NCBI GenBank assembly: GCA_011109175.1
Contig: RDEW01000037.1
Coordinates: 443,649 to 507,648 of the forward strand
Reading direction: 5' to 3'
DNA: 64,000 bases
DNA from: Dicyema japonicum
Taxonomy: Eukaryota > Dicyemida > Rhombozoa > Dicyemidae
The stretch's first letter is position 1, and the number at the start of each line of letters is the position of its first letter. This document shows positions 12,100-24,039 of this stretch, piece after piece. Below the pieces are notes generated by a model, which saw only the letters and a program-made list of their open reading frames with translations, was not told where the DNA came from and did not search any database. Position numbers and translations under genes: made by a program.

Positions 12100-12610
12100 C
12101 GTTCCGAGCAAACCATTCAACTTCCACACACTTGACGACATTCTCCCAATTTATTTCAGAAGGATTCAAAGTCACATTTAAAGACTGTTCTTGTTTCTCT
12201 TGACATTACCAAAGTATTCAGTCTCAGAAAGTCTCTAGATGAATAGATATTTGAAAAGATATGCAACTCTAACTTGAAAATATGGCTCTCTAACTTTCTA
12301 AGTTGAAGGCGTTGACAAGTAATTCACAACAACGTGAAATCGAGGACACGATTTCTCTCAATGGGGTGCCCCAAGGATCCTCACTATCACCAACACTGTT
12401 CAATTTGTACATACACGACATACCAAAACCCACAGACGAAAAATGTCTCCTTCTTTCACATGCGGATGACATAGTCATTGCTGCAAGGGACTACCCAGTC
12501 CCTACTCAAATGGTTCAGAGAATGCTCAATTCCTTAACCCAATGGTTGGAAGACTATGCTTGGAGATGTCACCTACAAAATCATTAGTGACCTTCTTTAC
12601 CACTGGGGAA
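12100..12610 (+). pseudogene. CR1/Jockey-like LINE RT fragment
   Basis: Frames give VLVSLDITKVF, then SLNGVPQGSSLSPTLFNLYI and CLLLSHADDIVIAA, in which the catalytic YADD has become HADD. About 500 bp survive, with a frameshift near 12300. It belongs to the same family as 9341-10462. Confidence 0.7.
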
Positions 12611-12726
12611 GATCATTAATGATTAAATATTAACTTTTTTGGTTGGTTGGTTAAATAAATATTAATTAATAAAAATAAGATTAATAAATGAGCAGATTTT
12701 TAAAGTTATTTTCCTGTGTGACAAAA

Positions 12727-13440
12727 ATGCGTATAATTATATTTAATAATTAGAAATATCCGACCAGTCTAAACTTTGCATACTTCCAAGTAAACAAGGG
12801 TATTCAATGTAGAATTTCTCAATAAAGACACAAAATGGATAAAATCAAAAGCCATTGAAGGTAACGAACCTAAGACCTATCTCACTGATGGAGAAACAGT
12901 GCTCGAATTAGTCAAGTTCTCTGACGCGAATAGCAGCATTTTCATGGACGACTATATTTTAGAGGGTTTTACTATTACTTACGTTCAGATCCAAGTTTAG
13001 TTTTCTTTACACCAGTCGATCCACTGTTTGTCCTTCTCCCATATTTGTGTTCATCACCACAGTCTGAAGTAAGGATTCCTCCCATAGATTTGGAGGGACT
13101 CGTTGATTACAACTTCAAACAACTGTCCCACGTGGGTGATGTTAAATGTTTTGTTTTATAGTCAATTTCAGTAAGGAATGGTGTTTTTTGTACTTTTAAT
13201 GAGACAAAAACTCTGAACTGGTTGGAAAAGAAGACTAAAAGATGTGTTTTATCGTTAAAAGAGGAAATATCTGTTACAAACCCTTTATATTCTGCAGTCG
13301 ACTTGATTGGAAGATATATTTCCAATGATATGGAGAACAAACTGAAAATAAAGATGGGAATTGATGACAATATACATTTTAATAAAAATGGGAAACGTAT
13401 AAACTATAAACCACTTACTCACTTTTTTAAAAAAATATGA
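12727..13440 (+). CDS. RNASEH2B: Ribonuclease H2 subunit B
   Basis: RNase H2 removes ribonucleotides and RNA primers from DNA in the nucleus; subunit B is a structural partner of the catalytic A subunit. Five exons join when GT-AG introns at 12731-12753 (23 nt), 12790-12812 (23), 12966-12988 (23) and 13141-13161 (21) are removed. Family blocks seen: FFTPVDPLFVLLPYL (the family's TP-DPLF-LL-YL core), ETKTLNWLEKKTKR, a helical segment LIGRYISNDMENKLKIKMGI, and a C-terminal KPLTHFFKK. The last resembles the PCNA-binding tail of the vertebrate protein (L-x-x-F-F) but lacks its leading Gln. The start at 12727 puts ATG C before the first intron. The product is about 206 residues, short for the family. 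All exons are open, so the gene looks intact. Confidence 0.85.
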
Positions 13441-13476
13441 TATTTTCCTATACTTATTCACTTCATTCTAAGGAAA

Positions 13477-14211
13477 TGTCACAAGTTAATATGATTCCAC
13501 TCACTAAATTAATATTGCACTCACTTTTGTCTTTAATATTCCACCTGGGTGCAGTTCTCAGAATTAGTAGAACATGCAAAGACAGATATTTACGGCAATA
13601 AGGGGGATTTTTGTGGCTTCGTAATAGATTTTGAGGACTATTAGTAAGTTTGCAAGTCATCGTCTAAATAGGGGATTTCAATGTTGTAAATTTGATCGGT
13701 GATGTCCAAGATAAATTTGACAATGTGAATTAGCTTTTCTTGAAACTACGTTGGAAGATAATGTTCTCGTATTTGTCGGGGGATTGAAAATCTCAACATA
13801 ACAACACGTGGAGACAATTGAATCATTTGACAATACAGATACTCACAATTGTATGATTCCATTTGTCAGAAATGAGATTCCAAGGCATTTCATATGCAAT
13901 TGTTGTATCTAAGGGTCGTCGTGAAGCAGATCTTAAGAGTAATGATTTTATATTTGTGAATGATGCGTCTGACTCAGTCTCGCAAAGATGAGGTCGCTGT
14001 TAAAATGCATGGGATCACGTGATAATTAGTTTGATTTTACCGTGGTCATGGGTTGTTAAATAAATGCATGTAATTTGAGTTGAAGTGACCCTTCTTAACA
14101 ACGAGAAGGTATAATTTGATAGACTTTTTATATACTTTTTGAGGAGACACACAGGAAGGATATCGGTCTGAATGAGTCATTTGGCTGTCCGAACTTCAAA
14201 TCGTATATTAG
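13477..14211 (+). CDS. unresolved multi-exon coding stretch downstream of RNASEH2B
   Basis: Several plus-strand islands look coding but I could not join them into one protein. They are: MIPLTKLILHSLLSLIFHLG (signal-peptide-like) from 13491; IYGNKGDFCGFVIDFEDY near 13590; FNVVNLIGDVQDKF near 13675; LETTLEDNVLVFVGGL near 13740; GISYAIVVSKGRREADL near 13883, followed by SNDFIFVNDASDSV; and a final HRKDIGLNESFGCPNFKSY with TAA at about 14209-14211. Candidate 19-37 nt GT-AG introns lie between them. Family unknown. It may also be a decayed gene. Confidence 0.4.
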
Positions 14212-14451
14212 ATAACTTCCATATGGATGAGATAGTTCCTGTGCATATAAAATTCTGGTGAGGGGCAAAAATTAAAAAAATTAATTAGGCTTTAAATACA
14301 GTTTATTTGTTTGAGACTATTATGTGACCAACACCTTGACAAACGATTACAATGAATCTCAGGCTTTCTATCCACTCCGCATTGACTTTAGAGAAACTCA
14401 CGTTTAGCCCCAATCTAACAAGAGATTGAGCTTCTCCTCTATTATACATTA

Positions 14452-14679
14452 CTAATTAGTAGAACAGGTTGAGCAAGTATTACATGTCATCTTAGACAAT
14501 TCTTTATTACGCAATTCACTGTTCAATTGAGTTGCATTCACAGAATTAACAAAAGTTTCTTGTTTGACACTAAAATTCTTCATCAATTGTTTCTTTTGCA
14601 CGTGTAGTCTTGTTACAGCCTTACTACACAAAAAAGATAGAGAATTTTTTAAAGAAGGTTGGTCAGCCTGGTATGCCAT
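14452..14679 (-). CDS. small coiled-coil-like open frame, unrecognised
   Basis: This is a 75-codon reverse-strand frame starting MAYQADQPSLKNS. It is helical and polar in the middle (KQETFVNSVNATQLNSELR) with a Cys-rich end (CNTCSTCS). The length and alternating hydrophobic residues fit a small coiled-coil protein. No family is recognised and no second exon was found. Confidence 0.25.
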   Translation of the reverse strand: MAYQADQPSLKNSLSFLCSKAVTRLHVQKKQLMKNFSVKQETFVNSVNATQLNSELRNKELSKMTCNTCSTCSTN

Positions 14680-15005
14680 GAAAACATTCTAAGGGAGTCT
14701 AACAGAGATATTTCGACTGACTTCGACGTGGAGATGGGGAATTGATGGCACACTCTTCTTCTAAGAGGAGAGGGATTACCAAAAAATCCTCTTAATTAGA
14801 TAATGTCTGAAAACAATTATAATGATTTCGCTCATTTATCTACACCCTCCGTGCAACATAAGGACTGCGGTCAAAACTAAACTTTGACTTCAAGGTCGGC
14901 CAATTCTTTCTTCTTTATAATAAAGGATGAATTGTGCATTGAATTCCAAGGTGAATAAGATCACCCTTTCCACCATATTAAGCGTTTTGAAAGTTAGATT
15001 CAAAC

Positions 15006-15672
15006 TTAAATGTCTAAAGATGCTGATCTGAAAGATTTTTCTGAAAAAAACGCTATGGACAAAAAATGAATTACGAAAAATTTATTCCAGTGTTAAATCG
15101 TGTTGTAAAATTTTGGAAGTAGTCAATGGGTATCGTTATTTGGATATACTTGAAGATGGAGGAAATACTATTCTTTAGAAAAAAGTTATAAATTCTATCC
15201 TTAAGAAGAGGATAACTATGATTTCAGGGACAAAACTAAATTCAGTAAATTTGTTCCATGGAATTAATGAATATGAGTTTTCTCTATAATTATTGGTTTG
15301 GTCAATATTGAACCATTTGAATTCGACTATATTGACTGTGAAACACGTTAACTGCTTACTATTATGGGGTTGTGCCTGAAGCCTGCAAACAAGGAGAGAT
15401 TATATTTAAACAAGAGGACTTTTGAGTGAGGACTTAACCGGTTTCGCTCAAAAGTGAACTGATGCTCTTTTGGAAAAGAATTCTGCTCTTTGTTTGGGAA
15501 GGTTGGGGATTCTGCGAATTATTAAAACTAATAAATGGTATTTGGCTACAATTGCAGGATTTCTTACTTCTAAATATGGAATGACTGATAAGGAGAGTAT
15601 TAATGTTTAGTCCCTCAATACCATCCAGAAACAATATCGTTACATTCTCTGCTCTTCAAATGTGATTTTTTA
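15006..15672 (+). pseudogene. coding-like stretch with stops, unrecognised
   Basis: Two open islands are separated by stops: KNELRKIYSSVKSCCKILE at about 15060-15175, and DALLEKNSALCLGRLGILR with WYLATIAGFLTSKYGMTDK at about 15460-15600. The second carries an in-frame TGA before it and a TAG after it. It ends just before a Tigger transposase, so it could be host sequence or mobile-element debris. Confidence 0.25.
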
Positions 15673-15729
15673 GTGAATCCGCCATGTCTCTTAATTTTAA
15701 ATAATTTTTTTAAATAACTTATTATCACG

Positions 15730-16565
15730 TTGTCATTGTTTATTGTTGTTTTAATGAAACGTAACTGTACAAGACTAAAAAACAATCAAAAAATTGAGAT
15801 TTTGAAGTTTCTTCAAACAAATAATGAATTATCTTCGCTTAAAATTTCTGAGATTTTTATAAAAAAATGCAATGCACCTATTTCTCGCCGATCTGTTGAT
15901 GATCTGAAAAGTAAAAGAGGATCTGAAAATATGTTGAATAACTTACGATCTGACATTTCTCGCAAAGAATATTTAAAGTTTAGTGAAATCGATGATAATA
16001 CTATTGCTTGGGTTAATTCAATGGATGTTAAAGGAGCCACTTTGAACGATTAAATTATTACTGAGAAAGCTAAAATATTTGCATCGAAACGTAAGATCAC
16101 TGATCTCAAAGAACCAAAGGGTGGCTTGTTAAATTTTAAAAGAGGAATGGTTTGAAGTTACGAAATATGCATGGAGAATTTGCAACTTTATTTTTGACCC
16201 TAATGTGGTATCAGATTTTATTGAATTAATCAAAAATAAAATCAATCTCTACGGAGCTCAAAATGTTTATTATGCCGACGAAACTGGTTTATTCTACAAA
16301 ATGATACCGTCCAAAAGTGTTTGTAGAAACTTTAAATAAGGTTATAAAGTATTGAAAGACAGACTTTCAGTCAGTTATGTGGACGGTTCAGATAAACGAA
16401 CAACCTTACTAATTGGGATGTTAAAAATCCTAGATGTTTCAAAAATTTTGATATAAAAAATATGTCACATATTCTAATTCAAAAAAATGGATAGCCGAAT
16501 TTTTAATCAATTTTTTTGAAATGGGAAATAGAATAGAAAAATTTTGCTTGTTGTAGATAAATGTT
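15730..16565 (+). pseudogene. Tigger/pogo transposase, interrupted
   Basis: The 107-codon frame starting at 15730 reads CTRLKNNQKIEILKFL, an N-terminal helix-turn-helix of pogo-type transposases. Downstream broken frames keep YYADETGLFYKMIPS (DETG, the first catalytic Asp region), LSVSYVDGSDKRTTLLIG and ILLVVDKCSAQHF (second Asp, equivalent to LLDN-SAH). At about 16565-16600 it runs into a LINE in the same direction, so the 3-prime third and right terminal repeat are lost. Several stops make it inactive. Confidence 0.75.
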
Positions 16566-16574
16566 CTGCCCAGC

Positions 16575-18150
16575 ACTTTAGCAAGCAGTTCAATCGGGAG
16601 GATACTACACCTCTCACACAATTCGAAGGACAGCCTCGTTCACTTAATAATGTGTTTACGGATTCCGAGATTCGTGGAGCACTCCTTCGCCTGAATAACA
16701 ACAGAGTAGCTGGCTATGACAATTTTGTGGGAGTTGTTAAAATACGCACCAACCCAGATAGCAGAAAATATAACTTTCATATTCAACGAGATATTCAGGA
16801 CTCATTGTTCAATTGACATCGCGATGGGAGTTCTACTTCCTTTACAAAACACAGGCAAATCTCCAGGTCCAATTGAAAATCTCACACCGATCGTGCTTTT
16901 GACCACTTTGCAAAAAATTGTCGATTACAACATTGAATATCAAATTCAGTTGACCAATACTTGTCACAAAGTCAAAGCGGATTCAGACCAGGAAGATCAA
17001 CCGCTGATATAGTATGGAGTCATCGGTGGCATACGGCAATATGTCAGAAAAACAGAAAAACAATGTATATTCTGGGAGTCGACTTAGCGAAAGCATTCGA
17101 TTGTGTCTCCCAAGATAAACTATGCAAGTTATCAAAAACATAATTGATGAGGACTGTTTGAGTATTGTGCGTTTTTTGCTGGCTGACACAAGCCTCATAG
17201 TGAAAGTGGGGGAGGGCTATTCGGAAAAATTCACGACCAGGATTGGTACTCCGCAAGGGACTCGCTTTCGCCAGTTCTCTTTGCAATATACTTGGAAGCT
17301 GCGTTGAGGGACGTTACAAAAGAATTGGGTCACTTAAATAATCATTTTGTGAAATTAATATATGCTGATGACATCGATTTTGTGTCTGAGGATGTGGAGG
17401 TACTAAGAACTGCTTGGAGAGGCGGTCTTTGAAAGAAATTCAGAAAAAACGGAGCTAAATTCGATTAGCGGTTACCGACACGGATTGATGAGAAATGGAG
17501 GTTTACTAAAAGGCTTGGCTCGTTTTTGGATGATGCTAGGACATTGCTCGTAGAAAGATGTTGGCATCGTGTGCACTGAAAAAGATGTGGAGTATTTGGA
17601 CTCGCAGAAAACAAATCTTCGGATGCGCTTATATAACGCGTTCATACAACCAGTCCTATTATATAACTCGGGAACATGGGGAACATCAAAAACGGACCTT
17701 GACAGACTAGACACATTTCATGGAAATCAATTGAGAAAAAAATTTCAAATGGCCACAGATTATCAAAAACGACAGTCTACGAATTATGTAAATGCAAACC
17801 GATAGCAGAGAAGTAATTATTTCACGCTGGCGACTTTTCGGACATGTTCTGAGAATGGACGAAGTGATTCCTTGCAATCAAATCATGGAAGATTACTATT
17901 CAAATCACGGAATTGGATTTCGGGGTCGGCCAAGATGTACGCTTCCCCTCTGCCTTAATAACGATTACGCACGAATTGGCGGTCAACTCAAAACTGGAGA
18001 CGATCTTGAGGATATTCGTAAACGCGCGAGAAACAGAGCTAGATGGAGAGGGCTGACTGAGAGGATAGTCGAGTGTACTGCACGAGCGAAACCCTAGGCA
18101 TTTTACGTGCCTATGGCAACGCGGAAGTGCTATTAACTAACTAACTAATT
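16575..18150 (+). pseudogene. RTE-like LINE, RT to 3-prime end
   Basis: This copy is from the same family as 47.7-50.7 kb. Broken frames show the RT blocks LRLNNNRVAGYDN, ENLTPIVLLTTLQKI, SGFRPGRSTADIVWSHRW, LGVDLAKAFDCVS, RIGTPQGT, and YADDIDFVS (motif C, about 17360). The post-RT part is better kept: LYNAFIQPVLLYNSGTWGTS and an 18-kb frame with RWRLFGHVLRMDEVIP. It ends in a (TAAC)n-like tail at about 18136-18150. Inserted into or beside a Tigger transposase. Confidence 0.75.
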
Positions 18151-20380
18151 TATGATACATCGCTTTGATGATTGAGGTTGCTTTTTTGTTGAAAATACTG
18201 TTCCAACATTTTATGACAGATTCATGTTGGATATTAACTTTGTTAAGAGATTCATAAAAATATCTTTTTCGTCGATAAAGTATTAATAGTTTTGAATAAT
18301 CTTTTTATTCTAGTTACAGTTTCAATGCTCGTTTCGAACTTTTGTGTAAGAATCTGTGAGACATATTTTTTCGATAGAAGAGATATTACAGGCTTTTCTT
18401 AGTATTTAGGCAGCAGTGATGTTAAGAACGCCACAGTGATATTAAGTCAACTTGAAATTTTCCTATAAATAAACCATTAAATAAGTCACAGTTAATTAAT
18501 TTTGTTCCACATTGAGGTTTTTGGTCTTTTACATTTCTATGCCAATCCTACCAAGTGTTCAAAAATCTGTGGGTGTTCCAAAAATTGAGGTAATGTTTTC
18601 TCCGAATCGACGTCGGACTGTAGTTACCTTGGTCTTTAGAATTTTTAATTTCAAAGTAAAGAATCCTGTGATTGGGGTCATATGTATTTTCTTAGCTATA
18701 AGGACCCCAGGATTCCATGAACCACATCTCTGGTGAGTATTTTCCACTAACAAGGATTTCTTCGGGCTTCTAACGAATAAATAATTTATAGCTGGTTTAT
18801 CGAGCGCATTTCCTTACAAATCGTCAGGGGGAATGCGTTTTCAATCCTGAGAGCAGCCAGCCTTGACTGAAAGGAACTTAAATTAGTTGTTGACTGTTTT
18901 AGGTTTTCATAAAAAAACTATATTTAAAAAAATTAATTCGATAACAATATGTGGTTAAGTCACAAGGAATATGCGAGATAGCACGCTACATTGCTAACAA
19001 TTTGGTAAACCATAAATTTTGTCTTTAAGATGGGAACATTATATTTATCACAAGATCCCTATTATTAACAAATATTTATATACTCCAGTATCTTTGGAAT
19101 GTCCGCTTGTGCTTGTTCTCCTGCTAGCCATCGGTTTCTCGAAGGGACCGGAGTGAATAAACATAACAACTCCCAAGAGTATTGTACCACAGCTGGTATC
19201 CTAAGCCAACTGTTATTGTGAAGATTATGAAATCAATGAATTCCTTCTTTATTGGTGATACTATAGGATTCCGACCTTCGGACGATGCCAGAATGGAGTA
19301 TTAAATATGAACTTATTATATTTATGAAAATTCAGATTATTAATGGATAATCTGATATGTAAATAAATTAGAATAAAGAATTAAATAAATTAGTCATTAA
19401 TGTTAAAATCCTTGAAATTTAGATAGTAATTCTACAAATAACCTTATTGGCACCATTTATTTGGGGATCAGGGTATCCCTGTTCGTAGCATCCCTAGATC
19501 GGTCTTCAGTACCTGTCGTCCTCCTAGCATCATCAGCTGAATGAGATCTCCTCATATTGCTCTGCTCCTAACGCATTTCTTCATTTATATTGCGAATTAA
19601 TATTTTATCGATTAAATTTTATTTTAAAATATATTAATAACCGCAAAATTACACATATTCATAGTAAAAATGTGTGTCCTACTTAATAGCCTATCCTACA
19701 GGTTAGTGAGGCCGGGGTACTTAACTAACTGACTACAAACGTGACAACTCGATACCCATAAAAGGATCAATTTCACTGTAGTTTTCGGTTGACCTTAAAA
19801 ATACAAAAATTTGGCCTAAAATGAAACTTTCAAAAAGAGGTATAAATTACATTTTTGGGATTGCACAGAGGAATCAGTCCATTAGCTGAAGTATATCCTA
19901 TTACATCAGCCTGTGGTTAATTTGCTAATTTTATCTTTGATGATAATCTACGCGGTTATGACCAAAGCCTAATTTGGACTTCAGTTGACTTAACCCAAAT
20001 TTATCTTTCCAGCAAAGATCTTTATAAAAATGCAAAACGATTTAATTATAAACGTTTACAAGTCTTTAAATACGACTATTGAATTGAAATCTCCACTGGA
20101 TGGGTCCCTAAAACTGCAAAGACTGGACATTTTCACCCCTTTCCTCTACTTCTAAATAGACTTGATGTTATAAGATCTCTGATTATGTGACCGTGTTTAT
20201 TAAGTGTTAACTATTAATATCTTTACGGTATAAAATTAAAATGAACCCGTTCTTGTAAAATTCCACTTCTTCAAGATGAGGTGCTGGGACAACGTGATTA
20301 GTTAGTTTGTGTAACCGTAGTCTCTGGTGTTATTAATATTATTATGTGCATCGAGGGAATGTCTGATATTCAAAGAGAGA
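18151..20380. other. AT-rich region with short dispersed repeats, no gene seen
   Basis: No supported gene. A short motif at 19126-19162 (GCCATCGGTTTCTCGAAGGGACCGGAGT-type sequence) recurs at about 63118-63155 and in altered form at 45690-45725. A segment at about 19695-19725 (GTGAGGCCGGGGTACTTAACTAACT-type) recurs at 63957-63985. These are dispersed repeats of unknown class, probably LINE 3-prime ends. Confidence 0.4.
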
Positions 20381-20830
20381 ATTGATGTTATTAACTTCCA
20401 AGATTGTTTTCGAGACACCTCCCAACCTTTCGGAAGTCTTCGCTCAGAGGAGCTGATAATGAATGTCGATGTAAACGAAAGCCAATTGGATGGCCATGTT
20501 CACTAAACCCCCATTGGTGATAGTTTGATACTTCTCTTCTGATAGTTGGTTTCTTAGAAGCATGGCCTGGGTCCGATGCTGAAGTGACCAAATTTTTCGG
20601 AGAGTACGTATCAACACACGTAGCATCCCAAACTAGATTTCGACTACTAGCAAAAAGGAAATGTCGTCATCCCGTCGGGGGGGTTGCCATCGCTCCAGGC
20701 GAGACCACTAGCTTCCAAAATGCAGTGGTGACCAGCATTGGAAGGTGCGTTTTTCAACGTCATGTTGAGACAGGCATGCATGGGAAACGGCCCACGCTCA
20801 ACCTGCACGACAGTGGCTGGTAACCAAATG
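20380..20830 (-). pseudogene. LINE C-terminal fragment (PDGMT block)
   Basis: The reverse strand reads NAGHHCILEASGLAWSDG, then NPPDGMTTFPF, then LVWDATCVDTYSPKNL and SASDPGHASKK, with HQWGFSEHGHPIGF further on. This is the C-terminal domain seen after the reverse transcriptase in several LINE groups, as at 3.1-3.4 kb. Start and end are ragged, with a stop within the domain. Confidence 0.6.
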
Positions 20831-21129
20831 GATCAATCAAACCTCCACAACGACATTTTCGCTCAACATATACTTTAAGTCCAACAAAGGCCAATCTGTT
20901 GTCAAACTTACTCAGAAATGTCCTTTTGTCACTTAACGATTCCTTTATTCTATTCTTTGTTATTTCACATCCTAGGAAATCAAGAAATCTGAGATCCGTA
21001 TTTCGAATAGGAATGATCGGAGTGCATCACAAAGTTTTGCCTTCAAAAGAGAAACTGTCTTGGGAAACTATAATCGATACACAGTCCAAACAGCGGCAGT
21101 GAGATACCCTTCCATCAATTTCTTTCTAT

Positions 21130-23960
21130 TGAAGAAGCCTTTCAGACTCAGTCAGTGAAGGATTCTTTTATTTAACGTCATGTGGTTCGCCGTTTCTGGT
21201 GACGAAAACTGTGGAATATACTTCACAGACAAAAGAACCATCCTCTACGTCCAATCCAAAAGGAATGTCCTTCTTGGACGATCTCTCCACTGGCCTCTCT
21301 CTCCTGCCTTGATGGAAGCCCACCTAATGCTTTCCTGCGATGTAAACGCCAATCCTGGACCTCGAAAACCCATTATTTTGATTCAACTAAACATAATGGA
21401 GTGAAGGGAAGATCCTCGAACTCAAAACCTCTTAAAAGGTATAATACTGACATTTACCTACTCCAAGAAACAAGACTGACTCCGTCTTCTTCCACTCCCG
21501 TCTTCCCAAACTATCACGTCATCAGGCGCGACCGACTGCTTACCCTTATCAAAAATGAAATTCCGTACGCAAACTAAACTTTTGTCAACCTCAAGTCTCC
21601 CGTCAAATATATTAGTATTTAGTAATACAAGATATTCGAGTTCATCGGAAACATAAACATATTGAATGTGTATGTGCCACCGCCCAACTCATGTCCCAAG
21701 GAATTCAGGTTTTCCCTGTCAGACATCGACAAATCAAAAAATATGTTACTTTGTGGAAACCTAAATGCAAAGCATCCGACATGGTTCAAGAACCTAACAT
21801 GCGATGTCAGAGGAAACCAATTGTTATCGAATCTGGATGACCTGATAATATTAAACAACCCTACATTCAATACAAGGACTCCCTACGAGCGAATGACATG
21901 ACATCGTCCCCCGATCTCACTCTTGCCTCAACAAACATCGCAACATTAACAAAATGGACAGTGCTATACGATACCAGCAGTGACCAATCCCGTTATGATT
22001 ACGTTTGAAGGAAGTGTCAATTGCAAAAAACCTGTTTTATTTACCGACTACAAAAATGTCGACTGGAAAAAGTTCTCAAATTTTGTCGACTATTATCTAC
22101 TTGACTTTCATTTATCCAATTTCAACTCCATCGATAAAGCACTATTTTAATAGAGTGGTACGCGAGGGAATAAAAATTTGTATTAAAAGAAGGCCACTGA
22201 CCTCAAGAGAAAATTCTTCCCCAGAGCCGATCCACTCATAAAAAAATAAATTACCTAAAAAGCCTCCAAAAACAATCCTGGGAAACAAGATTGAAAATTC
22301 GTACATTAGAAAGAGAGATCAGGAACAATGCAAAGAAGAAACAAGAGAAAGTTTGGAAAAACCTCATGTCCAATCTAAACAAGCAGAACTCCTATACAAA
22401 AATGTGGAAAACACTTAGAAGCGTAATTAACGCTGACAACCCGGCCGCACGTGATGAAATGGAAAACAAGATCTTCTTAAACAAACTTCTGAAGTACTAC
22501 TCCTCCACGAGTTTCATCCCATATAAGAAATTCGAAGGTCCATCCATCCTAGCCCTCAATCCTAAAAGAGTCACCTCCCGATTGTCCTCTCTGTGGAGAA
22601 CGTATAGAATATGGTCAAGGGTCAAAAACCGATTTATTCCTGTGGTCCGGACGGAATTCCTGCAATAGTTCTGAAAAACATAGGCCCCTATGCTATCATG
22701 GCCCTCACAAAAATTTTCAACTTTTCAATCAACGAAAATTGTATTCCTTCTATATGGAAGCTATCAAACATACGACCAATTCTGAAACCCGGGCGACCAA
22801 AGGGATCACCAGCCTCATACAGACCAATATCTCTCCTATGTGTTACATCAAAACTTTTGGAAAAGCTGATTCTTGAACTAATCAAACCATACTTTCCTGA
22901 TGCACCTTTTCAACACGGATTCAGAAAAGGACACTCCACAGAAACGCATCTTACATGCCTTACAAATTTCATCAAGGATGGACTAAAGCGCAAACCTCAT
23001 CAGAAGTCTTTGTTATGCTCCATCGATATAGAAAAGGCTTTTAATACTGTCCCAAGAAAGCTTTTGACAAGGAAGATCTTTACGTCAAAAATTCCAAACA
23101 ACCTGAAAATCTGGATCGCAAATTTCCTAAATGGAAGAAGAGGAAGAGTAACTGCTGGAAAAACTAGATCAGTGACCAAGTTCCTTCCAAATGGAGTCCC
23201 TCAAGGATCTCCACTTTCACCACACCTATTCAACCTATTCTTGAATAATATGCCCTCCCATACCAGTGACGATACTCTGGTTCTGCCATATGCAGATGAT
23301 ATAATCGTCGCACTCAAAGACCAGTGCGTTTACAATACTGTTTACCGGATACAAGCTTCATTGGACGATCTGAACTGTTGGCTCGTTAAGAACATTTTAC
23401 ATACAACTCCCAAAAAATCTTATACAACAATTTTCAGAACAAACATAAGATTGACAAACTCCGCTCAATGTTTAACCGTAAATGGAATCTCAATCCCCAC
23501 GACCAACTGGGTCAAGATACTGGGCGTAACTTACGACCCACTCTTGACCTTCAGCAAACACATCGACAACGTTATCTCTCGGCACAACAACAGCTAAATT
23601 TTGTTAAAACACTTCTTGGACAATATAATGGGTGTTTCAACTCAAATTTGGACTCCCTCTACGTGCAGTATATTTAACCGTCTCTAACTTACGGGTGTGC
23701 TGCATGGGGAACCAACCTATCAAACAGGAATATAGAAAAAATCAATACCTTCCAAAAACTAAGGTTTGCAAAGGTTTTCTTAAACACCTCTAAACCCTAC
23801 ACCTTTTGAAGAATTAGTGAAGAAAACCGGAGCCTTACTACCCTCCAAAAAAGTTAGAAACCTTTGGAACCCGGGAAGAACACCGAGCAAGAATGAGATG
23901 GCTACTCGAGGCAGCCGGAATCACCTGACGGCTATGTAGTTAATTAATTTGTCATTTTTG
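21130..23960 (+). mobile_element. near-complete CR1/Jockey-like LINE (2A-like, endonuclease, RT)
   Basis: The best-preserved plus-strand LINE encodes an AP-like endonuclease (nicks the target) and a reverse transcriptase. The N-terminal frame (21180-21404) carries a 2A-like CDVNANPGP at 21336-21362, followed at once by ILIQLNIM, the start of the endonuclease. Endonuclease blocks follow: LLQETRL, VYVPPPNSCPK, LCGNLNAKHPTW. The RT frame 22611-23597 (328 codons) holds GPDGIPAIVLKNIG, RPISLLCVTSKLLEKLI, FRKGHSTETHL, SIDIEKAFNTVPRKLL, NGVPQGSPLSPHLFNLF and LPYADDIIVAL. Frameshifts at about 21405, 21545, 21900-22000, 22600 and 23595 make it inactive, but it is younger-looking than its neighbours. 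The tail ends in (TAA)n near 23965. Confidence 0.8.
21336..21362 (+). other. 2A-like ribosome-skipping motif in LINE leader
   Basis: The codons read C-D-V-N-A-N-P-G-P. The canonical 2A core is D-V/I-E-x-N-P-G-P; here the Glu is Asn. It sits directly before the endonuclease domain, the place where 2A-like motifs occur in CR1/L2-type LINEs. The Glu-to-Asn change may abolish skipping. Confidence 0.6.
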
Positions 23961-24039
23961 GTTTTTAATAATAATAAGTCTCCAAATGTATAAATATTAT
24001 TAATAGCACTTTCGAAGAACCGAAAAAGTAATTTATTTA

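Noticed and set aside
20584-20823. A plus-strand gene of 79 codons
   Set aside because: The opposite strand encodes the conserved LINE C-terminal block; the plus frame is its shadow.
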